NCBI GenBank assembly: GCA_030266985.1
Contig: JAJDJB010000017.1
Location: forward strand, 1 to 34,413
DNA from: Synergistaceae bacterium OttesenSCG-928-D05
GTDB taxonomy: Bacteria > Synergistota > Synergistia > Synergistales > Synergistaceae
Direction: 5' to 3'
Length of the DNA: 34,413 nt
The translations under genes and the position numbers were made by a program. The stretch's first letter is position 1. Each line of letters begins with the position of its first letter. The notes beneath the pieces were generated by a model. It did not search any database. It was not told the DNA's origin and saw only the letters and a program-made list of their open reading frames with translations. This document shows, one piece after another, positions 24,571 to 34,248 of the stretch.

Positions 24571-24762
24571 GTCAGTATGTCGTGGGTACAAAAAATTGAA
24601 AAATTAAAATCCTCGGCGAATCAGGAAAAGCGCTGGCAGCACGAGAAAAACGGGTCGCTAATTTATAAACGCCCGTTATTCTGCGCCGGGCTTGACGCAT
24701 GGGGGAAACGCGGTGAAAATAGTAGGGCGAGCGGTACAAAATACGCCGAAGCGGGATATTCG
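24571..24762 (+). promoter_or_regulatory. tilS leader with weak promoter and two possible tiny leader ORFs
   Basis: The tilS frame stays open through this stretch, but no family-like protein is encoded there. A weak promoter is possible (TTGACG 24692-24697, 17 bp, GAAAAT 24715-24720). Two small frames are chained by overlap: ATG 24699 to TGA 24716 (5 codons), then GTG 24713 to TGA 24766 (17 codons, VKIVGRAVQNTPKRDIR) with GGGGG upstream, whose stop overlaps the tilS ATG. This may supply translational coupling, since tilS lacks a good ribosome site. Confidence 0.35.
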
Positions 24763-25821
24763 ATGAAAAAATATTACGAACTGAGAAAAAAAATATGCGC
24801 CGCGGGAAAGCGTCAAGGCTGGTGGGGCGCCCCGGGCCTCGTCGTTGCGCTTTCGGGCGGCGGGGATTCCGTTGCGATGCTTTGGCTGCTACGGGAGTTT
24901 TATGGCGGGCGGCTCGTCGCGGCGCATCTGGATCACTGCACGCGGGAAGGCGCTTCGCATGACGATGCGCGTTTCGCGGAGGACCTTTGCGCCGCGTGGG
25001 GAATCACCTGTGCGGTGAAGCGTGTTGAAGTTTACGCAAACAGGCTGCCTGGCGAATCATTTGAAATGGCGGGCCGCAGAGAGCGTTATCTGCATTTTTC
25101 CGAGACCGCAAATTCGGAAGGGCTCTCTTTCATTGCGGTTGGACATAACGCGGATGACCTTGTGGAAACGCAGCTCATCAATCTTTTTCGCGGAACGGGC
25201 CTAGCCGGATTGCGCGGGATTCCGGAACGGCGCGGCGACATCGTACGCCCGGTCATCGATTTTACGCGCGCCGAACTGCGTGCGATACTGCAAGAACAGA
25301 ATCTGGCATGGCGCGAGGATCTGAGCAACAGCGAAACGATCTATGTGCGCAACCGCATTCGCGAAGAGCTGATTCCCTGGGTAAAAGAAAACATGAATCC
25401 GAATTTCGAGTCGGGTATGCTTGGGCTCGCGCGTCAGGTTGAAGACGAGCTTGTCTATAAAAACGCGGTGGTTCAGAAAAATATCGAAGCCGTCGTGCAG
25501 GATATCCCTCCGGCTCTCGCCTGCTGGAGCGCGAAAAAGCTTGCTTCCTTTTCCGACCTGGAACTTGCGGATATGCTGCGGGAACAGGGTAAGCGCCTGG
25601 AACTTCCGACCCTGTCGCGCGACCGTACGGAAAAACTGACCGCGCTGATCCGGCGCAGGGGCGCGTGGCGTTTCCAGTGGGCTTATGACATTGAAGTCTG
25701 CTACTCGGAACGCGGCGTGGGGTGGCTGCATCGCGCCGATGTCGAAAATGCAGAGAAAAATACGGAAAAAAGTCCGAAAAAACAGACGTTGCCGTGGTGG
25801 GCGAGAGGCAGTTCTTTGTGA
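24763..25821 (+). CDS. tilS: tRNA(Ile)-lysidine synthase
   Basis: 352 residues from ATG 24763. The PP-loop ATP pyrophosphatase motif SGGGDS (31-36, VVALSGGGDSVAML) is close to the N-terminus as usual, followed by AAHLDHCTREG, GESFEMAGRRERY, AVGHNADDLVET and RGTGLAGLRGI. TilS converts C34 of tRNA-Ile(CAU) to lysidine so it reads AUA. The protein is shorter than the E. coli enzyme and the C-terminal domain is small. The start is inferred, as an in-frame extension upstream exists. Followed by hpt and ftsH, a cluster common in Gram-positive-type genomes. Confidence 0.93.
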   Translation: MKKYYELRKKICAAGKRQGWWGAPGLVVALSGGGDSVAMLWLLREFYGGRLVAAHLDHCTREGASHDDARFAEDLCAAWGITCAVKRVEVYANRLPGESFEMAGRRERYLHFSETANSEGLSFIAVGHNADDLVETQLINLFRGTGLAGLRGIPERRGDIVRPVIDFTRAELRAILQEQNLAWREDLSNSETIYVRNRIREELIPWVKENMNPNFESGMLGLARQVEDELVYKNAVVQKNIEAVVQDIPPALACWSAKKLASFSDLELADMLREQGKRLELPTLSRDRTEKLTALIRRRGAWRFQWAYDIEVCYSERGVGWLHRADVENAEKNTEKSPKKQTLPWWARGSSL

Positions 25822-25858
25822 TATTATGTACTTTGGTTTTTCATTCTGGCAGAGGGAA

Positions 25859-25872
25859 AGGGGTGTTCCCCT
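25859..25872 (+). other. Hairpin overlapping the hpt ribosome site
   Basis: AGGGG-TGTT-CCCCT is a perfect 5-bp GC stem that ends directly at the hpt GTG start and occupies the AGGGG Shine-Dalgarno. A second, less ideal purine run AGAGGGA (25851-25857) lies upstream. It may limit initiation unless ribosomes or a factor open it. Confidence 0.5.
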
Positions 25873-26412
25873 GTGAGCTATAAAATTGGAGAAACATTGA
25901 TACCGGAAGCCGAACTAAAGGCAAAGGTAAAGGAACTTGGGGAACGGATTCGCAACGACTACAGGGGAAAAGAACTGATTGTCGTGTGCGTACTGAAGGG
26001 CGCGGTCGTTTTTCTGTCGGACCTGATCCGGGAAATCGGCCCGGATGTGGACGTTAAGTTGGATTTTCTTGCCATTTCCTCATATGGCGTTTCAACGAAA
26101 ACAAGCGGCGTCGTACAGATCCAAAAAGACCTTGGGACGGACATTCAGGGCAAAGATGTGCTGATCGTCGAGGACATTCTCGATACCGGACTGTCCCTCG
26201 CGTACATTAAGAAACTGCTTGGTGAGCGCGGCCCGAAAAGTCTCGCGATCTGCGTTTTGCTTGATAAGCCGGAACGCAGAAAGCAGCCTGTTGAAGTAGA
26301 ATACACAGGATTTTCCATTCCAGATAAATTCGTCATCGGTTACGGCCTCGATTACGCGGGGATGTTCCGGCAGCTCGCGTCCGTTTGCGTAGCTGAACCG
26401 ATTGACGATTAA
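25873..26412 (+). CDS. hpt: Hypoxanthine phosphoribosyltransferase
   Basis: 179 residues, GTG start. Shows the PRPP-binding motif VEDILDTG (from residue 99), the N-terminal VVCVLKGAVVF loop, the flexible-loop region SSYGVSTKTSG and the purine-binding FVIGYGLDYAG. It salvages hypoxanthine and guanine to IMP and GMP using PRPP in the cytoplasm. It lies 51 bp after tilS and 39 bp before ftsH; the three are likely one operon. Confidence 0.95.
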   Translation: MSYKIGETLIPEAELKAKVKELGERIRNDYRGKELIVVCVLKGAVVFLSDLIREIGPDVDVKLDFLAISSYGVSTKTSGVVQIQKDLGTDIQGKDVLIVEDILDTGLSLAYIKKLLGERGPKSLAICVLLDKPERRKQPVEVEYTGFSIPDKFVIGYGLDYAGMFRQLASVCVAEPIDD

Positions 26413-26451
26413 AAGCATATAAGGTTTTAGAAAGAGAGGGCGATTGCTGCT

Positions 26452-28404
26452 TTGAATAAAATGTCCAAAAATGTGGGAATGTACATCGTCTTGATTGTTC
26501 TTGTCGTGAGTCTTGTAAACATTTTCCTCACGCCGGAACGCAGGACGACGCAGGAGATAGAGATGCTGCCATACAGCCAGCTTTTGACGGAGGTCAAGGC
26601 GGGCAATGTGGACAAAGTCAAGATCGATCATGAATCCGTAAAGGGTACCCTCAAATCCGGCAAAGAATTCACGACGTACATCTTAGATTCGGGCACACTC
26701 CCCGGTGTGCTTGCAGAATCGGGCGTACAGGTCGAAGTGGAGGCTCCGCAGCGCCCATCCTGGTGGGCGGCGCTGCTCACGTCGCTTTTGCCGACGATGT
26801 TGCTGATCGGTGTGTGGATTTTCTTCATCTATAACATGCAGGGCGGCGGAAACAAGGTCATGGGGTTCGCGAAAAGCAAGGCGAAACTCTTCCTCGACAA
26901 TCGCCCGAAGGTGACGTTTGACGATGTAGCGGGATGCGACGAGGCCAAGGAAGAGCTTGAAGAAGTCGTACAGTTCCTGAAAGATCCCTCTAAATTTACG
27001 AAACTTGGCGCAAAGGTACCGCGCGGCGTGCTGCTGCTCGGCGCGCCGGGCACAGGCAAGACGTTGCTTTCCCGCGCGGTTGCCGGAGAAGCGGACGTTC
27101 CGTTCTTCAGCATCAGCGGCTCCGACTTTGTCGAAATGTTCGTCGGTGTCGGTGCTGCTCGCGTGCGCGACCTTTTTGAGCAGGCGCGCAAATACCAGCC
27201 CTGTATCATCTTTATCGATGAAATAGACGCGGTCGGACGGCATCGCGGCGCAGGCCTCGGCGGCGGTCACGACGAACGCGAACAGACGTTGAACCAACTG
27301 CTCGTTGAAATGGACGGTTTTGACGCGGCGACCGGCATCATTCTGCTGGCCGCGACGAACAGACCTGATATTCTGGACCCGGCGCTTCTGCGTCCGGGAC
27401 GTTTCGACCGTCAGGTCGTCGTCGACAGGCCGGACTTCAGCGGCAGGCGCGACATCCTGAAAGTGCACCTGCGCGATAAAAAGCTCGCGAAGGACGTCGA
27501 CATCGAAGTGATCGCAAGGCGTACGCCCGGATTCGTCGGCGCGGACCTCGCTAACCTCGTCAATGAAGCTGCGCTGCTCGCGGGCCGCAGAGACAAAGAA
27601 AAACTCGACATGGAAGATTTCGAAGAAGCCGTCGACCGCGTAATCGCGGGGCCGGAGCGCAAGAGCCGCGTTATGAGCAAGAAAGAGCGCGAGATTATTG
27701 CCTATCATGAGGTCGGGCACGCGCTGGTCGCGAGCAAGATCGAAGGCAGCGACCCGGTGCACAAGATCTCGATCATCCCGCGCGGACACATGGCCCTCGG
27801 TTATACGCTCCAGTTGCCGGAGGAAGATCGCTTCCTGATCTCGCGGCAGGAGCTCAAAGACAGAATCAGCGTCCTGCTGGGCGGCCGTACCGCGGAAATC
27901 ATAAAATACGGCGATGTTACGACGGGTGCGTCGAACGACCTGGAGCGCGCGACGCAGACGGCGCGCCAGATGGTCACGCAGTTCGGCATGAGCGATAAGC
28001 TCGGGCTCGTAACGCTCGGACGTAAGCAGCACGAGGTGTTCCTTGGCAGAGACATCATGGAAGACCGCAACTACAGCGAGGAGATCGCCTATGCGATCGA
28101 CCAGGAAGTGCGCGGTATCATCGACGAGAGTTTCGAGCGTGCGAAGTCGATTCTGACCGAGCACAGGGAGCAGCTTGAATCAATCACGCAGCTTCTGCTC
28201 GAAAAAGAAGTCCTTGAGCGCGAAGAGCTTGCGGAACTTCTGGGTTATCCGCTCAAAGAGGAAAACGGCTCGGATGATAAAGGCGAAGCGGAAGCGGAAA
28301 CGGTTGCCGATATCATAGAAGATCCAGAAACAGAAAGGGATTTCGACGCGCCCCTGCGTGCGGAGGCATCGGACGAAACGGAAGATTCCGAAGAGGAATC
28401 GTAG
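26452..28404 (+). CDS. ftsH: ATP-dependent membrane zinc protease FtsH
   Basis: 650 residues from TTG 26452, 11 bases after GAGAGGG; an ATG at 26461 is further from the site. Two membrane helices (about 10-27 and 107-128) bracket a small periplasmic domain. The AAA+ module has Walker A GAPGTGKT (197-204), Walker B IIFIDEID and the second region of homology [14 protein letters not shown]. The metalloprotease site HEVGH is at 419-423 with [10 protein letters not shown] further on. The C-terminal tail after about 600 is very acidic. It degrades misassembled membrane proteins and short-lived regulators as a hexamer. A terminator follows. Confidence 0.97.
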   Translation: MNKMSKNVGMYIVLIVLVVSLVNIFLTPERRTTQEIEMLPYSQLLTEVKAGNVDKVKIDHESVKGTLKSGKEFTTYILDSGTLPGVLAESGVQVEVEAPQRPSWWAALLTSLLPTMLLIGVWIFFIYNMQGGGNKVMGFAKSKAKLFLDNRPKVTFDDVAGCDEAKEELEEVVQFLKDPSKFTKLGAKVPRGVLLLGAPGTGKTLLSRAVAGEADVPFFSISGSDFVEMFVGVGAARVRDLFEQARKYQPCIIFIDEIDAVGRHRGAGLGGGHDEREQTLNQLLVEMDGFDAATGIILLAATNRPDILDPALLRPGRFDRQVVVDRPDFSGRRDILKVHLRDKKLAKDVDIEVIARRTPGFVGADLANLVNEAALLAGRRDKEKLDMEDFEEAVDRVIAGPERKSRVMSKKEREIIAYHEVGHALVASKIEGSDPVHKISIIPRGHMALGYTLQLPEEDRFLISRQELKDRISVLLGGRTAEIIKYGDVTTGASNDLERATQTARQMVTQFGMSDKLGLVTLGRKQHEVFLGRDIMEDRNYSEEIAYAIDQEVRGIIDESFERAKSILTEHREQLESITQLLLEKEVLEREELAELLGYPLKEENGSDDKGEAEAETVADIIEDPETERDFDAPLRAEASDETEDSEEES

Positions 28405-28415
28405 TATCTGTAAAA

Positions 28416-28445
28416 TTGATGATGTAAACCAGGTGTATTTATGAT
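28416..28445 (+). promoter_or_regulatory. Possible promoter upstream of uvrB
   Basis: TTGATG (28416-28421), 18 bp, TATGAT (28440-28445). It would start transcription just before the hairpin at 28461, so the transcript would meet a terminator before uvrB. No convincing LexA box was found. Tentative. Confidence 0.35.
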
Positions 28446-28460
28446 ATGATCTGGTAGAGG

Positions 28461-28490
28461 AAAACGTCCGGGGGCGCCTCGGACGTTTTT
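28461..28490 (+). terminator. Intrinsic terminator between ftsH and uvrB
   Basis: AAAACGTCCG (28461-28470) pairs perfectly with CGGACGTTTT (28480-28489), followed by T. A 10-bp stem. Confidence 0.9.
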
Positions 28491-28520
28491 CGTCATAAAT
28501 CCCTAATTTTGAGGCAAAAG

Positions 28521-30566
28521 ATGGAAGATAGATTCGAACTCGTTACCCCTTGGCCGCCCGCCGGAGACCAGCCGGAAGCGATTGAAAAACTTGTCAAAGG
28601 ATTCGAAACGCAAGGTGCGCGGCAGACCCTGCTCGGGGTTACGGGCAGCGGCAAAACTTTCACGATGGCAAACGTCATAGAGCGCCTGCAAAGGCCGACG
28701 CTCGTGATGGCACATAATAAAACGCTCGCCGCGCAGCTGTACAGCGAGTTTAAAGAATTCTTTCCCAACAATTCCGTCAATTATTTCGTGAGCTATTATG
28801 ACTATTACCAGCCGGAGGCATATATGCCCGCGCAGGATATCTATATTGAAAAGGACGCGTCGATCAACGAACGGATCGAAAAGCTGCGCCTTGCGACAAC
28901 AAAAGCGCTGCTTGAGCGGCGCGACGTAATCGTTGTGGCGAGCGTATCCTGCATCTATGGTCTCGGTATGAAAAAGAACTACGAGGAAGCGATATTCCGG
29001 TTCGCCGTGGGCGAGCGCTGGGACAGGCGGCAGTTCATCACGCGCCTGCTTGATAACTACTATACACGCAACGACATGGACCTGCGCCCGGGTTTTTTCC
29101 GGAGCCGCGGCGAAACGATGGAAATCTATCCGGCTTACAGCGACAGCGCGATCCGCGTTCTGTTTTTTGACGACGAAATCGAGCGAATCGAAGAGATCGA
29201 TCCCGTGAGCGGAAAATCTACGGGAGAAAAGGAAAAAACAGGGATTTTCCCGGCGCAGCACTACGTTACGACTTCGGACGCAATCCAGAAAGCGGCAAAG
29301 CAGATTGAAGAAGAGATGGAGCGCTGCGTGTCGGAGTTCGAGTCCCAGGGGCGTCCGCTGGAAGCGCAGCGCCTGAAGATGCGTACGAAATATGACCTTG
29401 AAATGCTGCTTGAAGTGGGGTATTGCTCCGGCATTGAGAACTACTCGCGTTTCCTCGACGGACGCCAGCCCGGAGATACGCCGGGCACGCTGATGGACTT
29501 CTTTCCGCAGGATTCGCTGATTTTCATCGATGAATCGCATATGACTCTGCCGCAGGTACGCGGGATGTACAACGGAGACAGAGCGCGCAAAACAGTGCTT
29601 GTCGAGCACGGGTTCCGCCTGCCCTCATGTCTGGATAACCGCCCGCTAAAATGGGACGAATACGAACCGCACTTGCGTAATGCGCTCTTTATCTCGGCAA
29701 CGCCCGGCGATTATGAATTCGATCATTCTGATCAGATAGCGGAGCAGCTCATCCGGCCGACCGGCGTCACGGATCCCGTTGTAGAAATACACCCTGCGAC
29801 CGGACAGGTGGACGACCTGATCGCCGAAGTGCGTCCGGTAGTCGAACGTGGCGACCGTGTCCTGGTCTCAACGCTCACAAAACGTTCTGCGGAAGATCTT
29901 GCGGAGTACATGGCGGAACTTGGCATTAAGGTGCGCTACATCCATTCGGAGCTCGATACGTTCGAGCGCGCGGAACTGCTGCGCGACCTTCGCCTCGGCG
30001 TGTTCAACGTGCTTGTCGGCGTCAACCTGCTGCGCGAGGGCATCGACCTGCCGGAAGTTTCGCTTGTTGCGATCCTTGACGCGGACCGCGAGGGTTATCT
30101 GCGCGCGCATCGTTCGCTGATTCAGATGATCGGACGCGCTGCCAGGAATCAGGCGGGAAAAGTTATTTTGTACGCGGACCGGATCACTGACAGCATTGAC
30201 GCAGCCGTAAAAGAGACGGAGCGTCGCCGCGAGGTGCAGATTGCGTTCAACGAAAAGCACGGAATCACGCCGCAGACCGTTGTCAAAGCGGTTAAAAATC
30301 TGCTGCCCGCCGAGCTCGTTGCGGACGAAGATGACGAAACGCCCGGAGATGGTGTATACTTGGGAAGAGTGGCCTCTCCGAATATAAGAGAGATGGAAAA
30401 GAAAATGTGGGAAGCCGTTGAAAGACTCGATTTCGAGGAAGCGGCGGAACTTCGCGATAGAATCACAGAATTGAAAGGCGATGCTAAAGTTGGAACAGAG
30501 CATAAAAATTACAGGCGCAAAACAACACAACCTAAAAAATATAGACGTAGAAATTCCAAAAAATAA
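28521..30566 (+). CDS. uvrB: Excinuclease ABC subunit B
   Basis: 681 residues from ATG 28521, with GAGG 6 bases upstream, preferred over the TTG at 28509. Helicase-like: Walker A GVTGSGKT near residue 37, the beta-hairpin [21 protein letters not shown], and motifs V/VI ([22 protein letters not shown]). The UvrC-binding UVR segment ends at [10 protein letters not shown]. UvrB verifies damage delivered by UvrA and loads UvrC. The last about 28 residues, after ELKG, are a Lys/Arg-rich tail encoded over the start of uvrA in another frame. Confidence 0.97.
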   Translation: MEDRFELVTPWPPAGDQPEAIEKLVKGFETQGARQTLLGVTGSGKTFTMANVIERLQRPTLVMAHNKTLAAQLYSEFKEFFPNNSVNYFVSYYDYYQPEAYMPAQDIYIEKDASINERIEKLRLATTKALLERRDVIVVASVSCIYGLGMKKNYEEAIFRFAVGERWDRRQFITRLLDNYYTRNDMDLRPGFFRSRGETMEIYPAYSDSAIRVLFFDDEIERIEEIDPVSGKSTGEKEKTGIFPAQHYVTTSDAIQKAAKQIEEEMERCVSEFESQGRPLEAQRLKMRTKYDLEMLLEVGYCSGIENYSRFLDGRQPGDTPGTLMDFFPQDSLIFIDESHMTLPQVRGMYNGDRARKTVLVEHGFRLPSCLDNRPLKWDEYEPHLRNALFISATPGDYEFDHSDQIAEQLIRPTGVTDPVVEIHPATGQVDDLIAEVRPVVERGDRVLVSTLTKRSAEDLAEYMAELGIKVRYIHSELDTFERAELLRDLRLGVFNVLVGVNLLREGIDLPEVSLVAILDADREGYLRAHRSLIQMIGRAARNQAGKVILYADRITDSIDAAVKETERRREVQIAFNEKHGITPQTVVKAVKNLLPAELVADEDDETPGDGVYLGRVASPNIREMEKKMWEAVERLDFEEAAELRDRITELKGDAKVGTEHKNYRRKTTQPKKYRRRNSKK

Positions 30567-33339
30567 ACTTGTTGTCGTGACGGGGCCGTCCGGTTCCGGG
30601 AAGTCGTCGCTCGCGTTCGACACGATTTACGCGGAAGGGCAGCGGCGCTATGTCGAGTCGCTCTCGTCCTATGCGCGGCAATTCCTTGGTATGTCCGATA
30701 AGCCGGATGTGGACGATATCTCAGGGCTTTCGCCCGCCATCTCCATCGAACAAAAGGGCGCGGGACACAACCCGCGTTCCACAGTCGGTACCGTGACGGA
30801 AATTTACGACTATCTTCGTCTTTTGTACGGACGTGCCGGTACACCGCACTGCCCAAGCTGCGGCAAAGAGGTGCGGCGTTACAGCGTAGATGAAATTGTG
30901 GACTACATTTACGAAGGGTACGACGGCAAACCGCTTGAAATATTGTCCCCGCTCGTGCGCGCTAAAAAGGGCGAGTACAAGAACCTGCTGATCAAACTGC
31001 GGCAGCAGGGCTATCTGCGCGCGCGCATCGACGGTGACCTCTTGTGGCTGGAAGAAGAAATTGAACTGGATAAAAACAAACGACACACGATCGAATGCGT
31101 AATCGACAGGCTGCGCGTACGCGAGGAAAACAAGTCGCGTCTTACGGAAGCAGTCGAAATGGCGCTCAAACTCTCGGATGGTTTCGTTCTGCTGGCGTCG
31201 GAAGGCACGCCGGACCTCTTGCTTACGGAGAAATATATCTGTCCGGACTGCCAGGTCAGTTTGCCGGAGATCGAGCCGCGCCTCTTCTCGTTCAACAATC
31301 CGTTCGGCGCTTGCCCTGATTGCGGCGGACTTGGCGTACACATGCACTTCTCGGAGGAGCTTTCGGTCGACGACGAACTTGCACTTGCGGACGGCGCGTT
31401 CATCCCGTGGAAAACCATGAAGCACATGGTGCAAAAAGCGGAACTGCTCGCGAAAAGAAAGGGCTGGGATGTTTCCAAACCCTTCAAAGAACTTCCGGCG
31501 GAAGTGCAAAATGTATTGCTCTACGGCACGGAAGAGCGCATCCCTATGATTTTTTCCGACCGGCACGGTGACTGGGAATATCAGGGGCGTTATCCCGGCC
31601 TGATCCCGTGGCTCGAAAAAAGATTCGGAGAAACGGAATCCGAACAGTATCGCGAGGAACTGATGCGCTACCGCGTGGAAGACATATGCGCAACCTGTAA
31701 CGGCGCGCGTCTGAAACCGGAGCCGCTTGCCGTCACGCTGGGCGGATACAATATCGCGCAGCTTACAGAAATGCCAGTGGAAGACCTTCTCCCGGTGCTT
31801 GAAAAAATCCCGTTACGCGAGAGTGAGCGCAAAATTGTTGGACAGGCGCTGACGGAAGTAAAAAAACGCCTTGCCTTCCTAAACGACGTCGGCGCGGGGT
31901 ATTTGAGCCTTTCCCGCCGCGCGGATACCCTCTCCGGCGGCGAGAGCCAGCGCATTCGTCTTGCGACGCAGATAGGCTCGCAGCTCACCGGCGTGCTGTA
32001 TGTGCTGGACGAACCGACAATCGGTCTGCACCCGCGGGACACGAACCGCTTGCTGGACACGCTGAAAACGATCCGCGACCTGGGTAACACAGTGCTTGTT
32101 GTAGAGCACGACCGCGACACGATGATAGCGGCGGACCATATTGTAGAACTGGGGCCGCACGCAGGAGAGCTCGGCGGGGAACTTGTCGCGAACGGGAGTG
32201 CGGCGGAGATTATAAAAGGAAATTCTTCTACGGCGGAGTACTTGCGCGGCGAGGCGAACGGGACATACCGTCCGCGGCCCGAACGCAGGACGCCCACTAA
32301 CTGGATCAAGGTGCGCGGCGCGCAGGAAAACAACCTTAAGAAATTGAACGCGGACATTCCGCTCGGCGTTTTTGCGGCCTTGAGCGGCGTCTCCGGTTCG
32401 GGGAAAAGTACGTTCCTCTATGAAGTTCTCTATAAAGGGCTGCGCGGTAAATTCGACAAAGAATACCGCGAGCGCCCGGGGAAGTTCGAATCAATCGAAG
32501 GATACGAATCTCTCAGGAATATCGTACTTGTTGACCAGAGTCCGATCGGCAGAACGCCGCGCTCGAACCCCGCAACCTACACGGGCGTTTTTACGCCGAT
32601 TCGTGAGTTCTTTTCGCAGTTGCCCGAATCCAAAATCAGAGGCTACCAGCAGGGGCGCTTCAGCTTCAACGTCAAGGGCGGGCGCTGCGAGGCGTGTCAC
32701 GGGGACGGCGTCATCAAGGTCTCGATGCTCTTTCTGCCTGACGTCTACGTCAAATGCGACGTGTGCAAGGGAACGCGCTACAACCGCGAAACGCTTGAAG
32801 TCACGCACAGGGGACTTTCGATTGCGGACGTCCTGAATCTCACGGTCGACGAGGCGGTTGAGCACTTCAAAGACCTGCCGCGCATCGTCGGAAAATTAAA
32901 AGTTATGCAGGAAGCGGGGCTGGGGTATATCCGGCTCGGCCAACCCGCGACCACGCTCTCCGGCGGTGAGGCGCAGCGCGTCAAACTTGCGACCGAACTG
33001 AGCAAGAAGTTCCGCGGCAATACGCTTTATCTGCTGGACGAACCCACGACAGGGCTTCATTATACGGACGTGCAGAAACTGTTAAAATTGCTGCATAAAC
33101 TTGTGGAAAACGGCAATTCCGTTTTCGTCATCGAACATAACCTTGACGTGCTCGCGTCCGCGGACTACATCCTCGACCTGGGGCCGGAAGGCGGGCGGCG
33201 CGGCGGTAAACTGACCGCGAAAGGCACGCCGGAGGCCGTGGCGAAATCGAAGGGTGCGACGTCGGCGTATTTGGCGGAATTTCTGCATGATATGAAAGAG
33301 GGCGGTCGTAAGAATGAAAAACGAACAAAGAAAAAATAA
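30481..33339 (+). CDS. uvrA: Excinuclease ABC subunit A
   Basis: 952 residues from ATG 30481 (AAAGGCG upstream), overlapping uvrB by 86 bases; the start is supported because the family N-terminus ([13 protein letters not shown]) begins at once. It has two ABC ATPase modules: Walker A GPSGSGKS (35-42) and a second GVSGSGKST near residue 636, with signatures [10 protein letters not shown] and [10 protein letters not shown]. Zinc modules are seen at CPDCQVS...CPDCGG and at CEACHGDG...CDVCKG. It scans DNA for bulky damage as a dimer with UvrB. Part of the uvrB-uvrA-rlmB operon. Confidence 0.97.
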   Translation: MLKLEQSIKITGAKQHNLKNIDVEIPKNKLVVVTGPSGSGKSSLAFDTIYAEGQRRYVESLSSYARQFLGMSDKPDVDDISGLSPAISIEQKGAGHNPRSTVGTVTEIYDYLRLLYGRAGTPHCPSCGKEVRRYSVDEIVDYIYEGYDGKPLEILSPLVRAKKGEYKNLLIKLRQQGYLRARIDGDLLWLEEEIELDKNKRHTIECVIDRLRVREENKSRLTEAVEMALKLSDGFVLLASEGTPDLLLTEKYICPDCQVSLPEIEPRLFSFNNPFGACPDCGGLGVHMHFSEELSVDDELALADGAFIPWKTMKHMVQKAELLAKRKGWDVSKPFKELPAEVQNVLLYGTEERIPMIFSDRHGDWEYQGRYPGLIPWLEKRFGETESEQYREELMRYRVEDICATCNGARLKPEPLAVTLGGYNIAQLTEMPVEDLLPVLEKIPLRESERKIVGQALTEVKKRLAFLNDVGAGYLSLSRRADTLSGGESQRIRLATQIGSQLTGVLYVLDEPTIGLHPRDTNRLLDTLKTIRDLGNTVLVVEHDRDTMIAADHIVELGPHAGELGGELVANGSAAEIIKGNSSTAEYLRGEANGTYRPRPERRTPTNWIKVRGAQENNLKKLNADIPLGVFAALSGVSGSGKSTFLYEVLYKGLRGKFDKEYRERPGKFESIEGYESLRNIVLVDQSPIGRTPRSNPATYTGVFTPIREFFSQLPESKIRGYQQGRFSFNVKGGRCEACHGDGVIKVSMLFLPDVYVKCDVCKGTRYNRETLEVTHRGLSIADVLNLTVDEAVEHFKDLPRIVGKLKVMQEAGLGYIRLGQPATTLSGGEAQRVKLATELSKKFRGNTLYLLDEPTTGLHYTDVQKLLKLLHKLVENGNSVFVIEHNLDVLASADYILDLGPEGGRRGGKLTAKGTPEAVAKSKGATSAYLAEFLHDMKEGGRKNEKRTKKK

Positions 33340-34078
33340 CAGCGAGGACCTTTGCTGGGGCAGAAGCCCCGTATTCTCGCTGCTGGAACAAAGTCCCGAC
33401 CGCTGCATGAAGGTGCTTCTTTCCAAAACGGTGCAGGGGCAAACGAAGGCGCGCGTCGCCGAATTGTGTAAAAACGCCGGTGTTTCGCTCCAGTACGTCG
33501 AGGCAAACGCGCTCGACCGCCTTGTCCCGGGCGAAAATACGCAGGGCGTCGTTGCTTATATGGCGCCTGTAAAGCTGTGGAGCGCGGAGGAATTGCTCGC
33601 GGAGCTGCCGGCGCCTCCCGTGCCATCGCTGCTTTTGCTCTGCGACCATATCCAGGACCCGCACAACCTAGGCGCGATCATTCGCAGCGCGGAGGCCGCA
33701 GGCGCGTCGGGCGTTCTCTTCCCGAAACGCGGCGGGTGCCTGCCGACTGGGACTGTCCTCAAAACGAGTGCGGGCGCCGCGTTGCGCATGCCGCTTGCGA
33801 TGGTCGGCAACGTCTCACAGACAATCTCGCTTTTGCAAGACGCAGGGTATTGGGTCATCGGACTCACGATGGACGCGCCCGAAACGCTTTTTAAATCCGA
33901 CATGCCCGCGCGCACCGCGCTTGTGATCGGCGCGGAGGGGGAGGGCCTCGGCGCGCTTGCCGCAAAATCCTGCGACGAGCTGCGCAGCATTCCGATGCAG
34001 GGGGATACCGGGTCGCTCAACGCGTCGGTCGCCGCCGCGCTTGCGCTGTTCGAATGGACAAGGAGCCGGAAACAGTAA
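33314..34078 (+). CDS. rlmB: 23S rRNA (guanosine-2'-O)-methyltransferase, RlmB/TrmH family
   Basis: 254 residues from ATG 33314, overlapping the uvrA end by 26 bases. A SpoU (SPOUT) methyltransferase: motif 1 DHIQDPHNLGAIIRSAEA, motif 2 ALVIGAEGEGL, motif 3 SLNASVAAALALFE with the knot. The N-terminal 80 residues match the L30e-like substrate-binding domain (GRSPVFSLLE). By family it 2'-O-methylates a guanosine in the peptidyl-transferase loop of 23S rRNA (G2251 in E. coli), although TrmH-family members with other targets look similar. Cotranscribed with uvrA by overlap. Confidence 0.88.
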   Translation: MKNEQRKNNSEDLCWGRSPVFSLLEQSPDRCMKVLLSKTVQGQTKARVAELCKNAGVSLQYVEANALDRLVPGENTQGVVAYMAPVKLWSAEELLAELPAPPVPSLLLLCDHIQDPHNLGAIIRSAEAAGASGVLFPKRGGCLPTGTVLKTSAGAALRMPLAMVGNVSQTISLLQDAGYWVIGLTMDAPETLFKSDMPARTALVIGAEGEGLGALAAKSCDELRSIPMQGDTGSLNASVAAALALFEWTRSRKQ

Positions 34079-34109
34079 TATAACGCGCACCCGGAGACGG
34101 GCAAGGCCG

Positions 34110-34126
34110 CGCTTTTCGCAAAAGCG
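34110..34126 (+). other. Small hairpin after rlmB
   Basis: CGCTTTT-CGC-AAAAGCG is a perfect 7-bp stem 32 bases after the rlmB stop. No T-run follows directly, so it may only be a weak terminator or an mRNA 3' stabiliser. Confidence 0.4.
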
Positions 34127-34145
34127 TCCGAATGGTCCGTCCTCA

Positions 34146-34173
34146 TTGCTTTTTTTCAAAAAAATGATACAAT
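34146..34173 (+). promoter_or_regulatory. Promoter of rimP
   Basis: -35 TTGCTT (34146-34151), 16-bp spacer, extended -10 TGATACAAT (34165-34173). It drives the rimP leader and probably the downstream translation-factor operon. Confidence 0.7.
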
Positions 34174-34199
34174 TACTTCGAATTCAGGAGAACTTTCTG

Positions 34200-34231
34200 G
34201 AAGAGTGGGTCTTGCCCACTCTTCTTTGTTT
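34200..34231 (+). promoter_or_regulatory. rimP leader hairpin with terminator-like tail
   Basis: GAAGAGTGGG (34200-34209) pairs perfectly with CCCACTCTTC (34215-34224) around a 5-base loop, followed by TTTGTTT. It lies between the promoter and the AGGAGGG of rimP (34234-34240), so it may act as an attenuator. Similar GAGTGGG/CCCACTC hairpins before rimP are remembered from Firmicutes. Confidence 0.7.
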
Positions 34232-34248
34232 ACAGGAGGGCGGCTTTT

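Noticed and set aside
24556-24762. Longer TilS N-terminus starting near 24556 or 24577
   Set aside because: It would begin in the tRNA-Gly terminator or add about 60 non-family residues before the PP-loop; kept only as an alternative.
26683-28164. 493-codon open frame antisense to ftsH, and similar long antisense frames over ileS, uvrB and uvrA
   Set aside because: They mirror strongly conserved genes, lack ribosome sites and have low-complexity His/Arg-rich products typical of GC-rich antisense frames.
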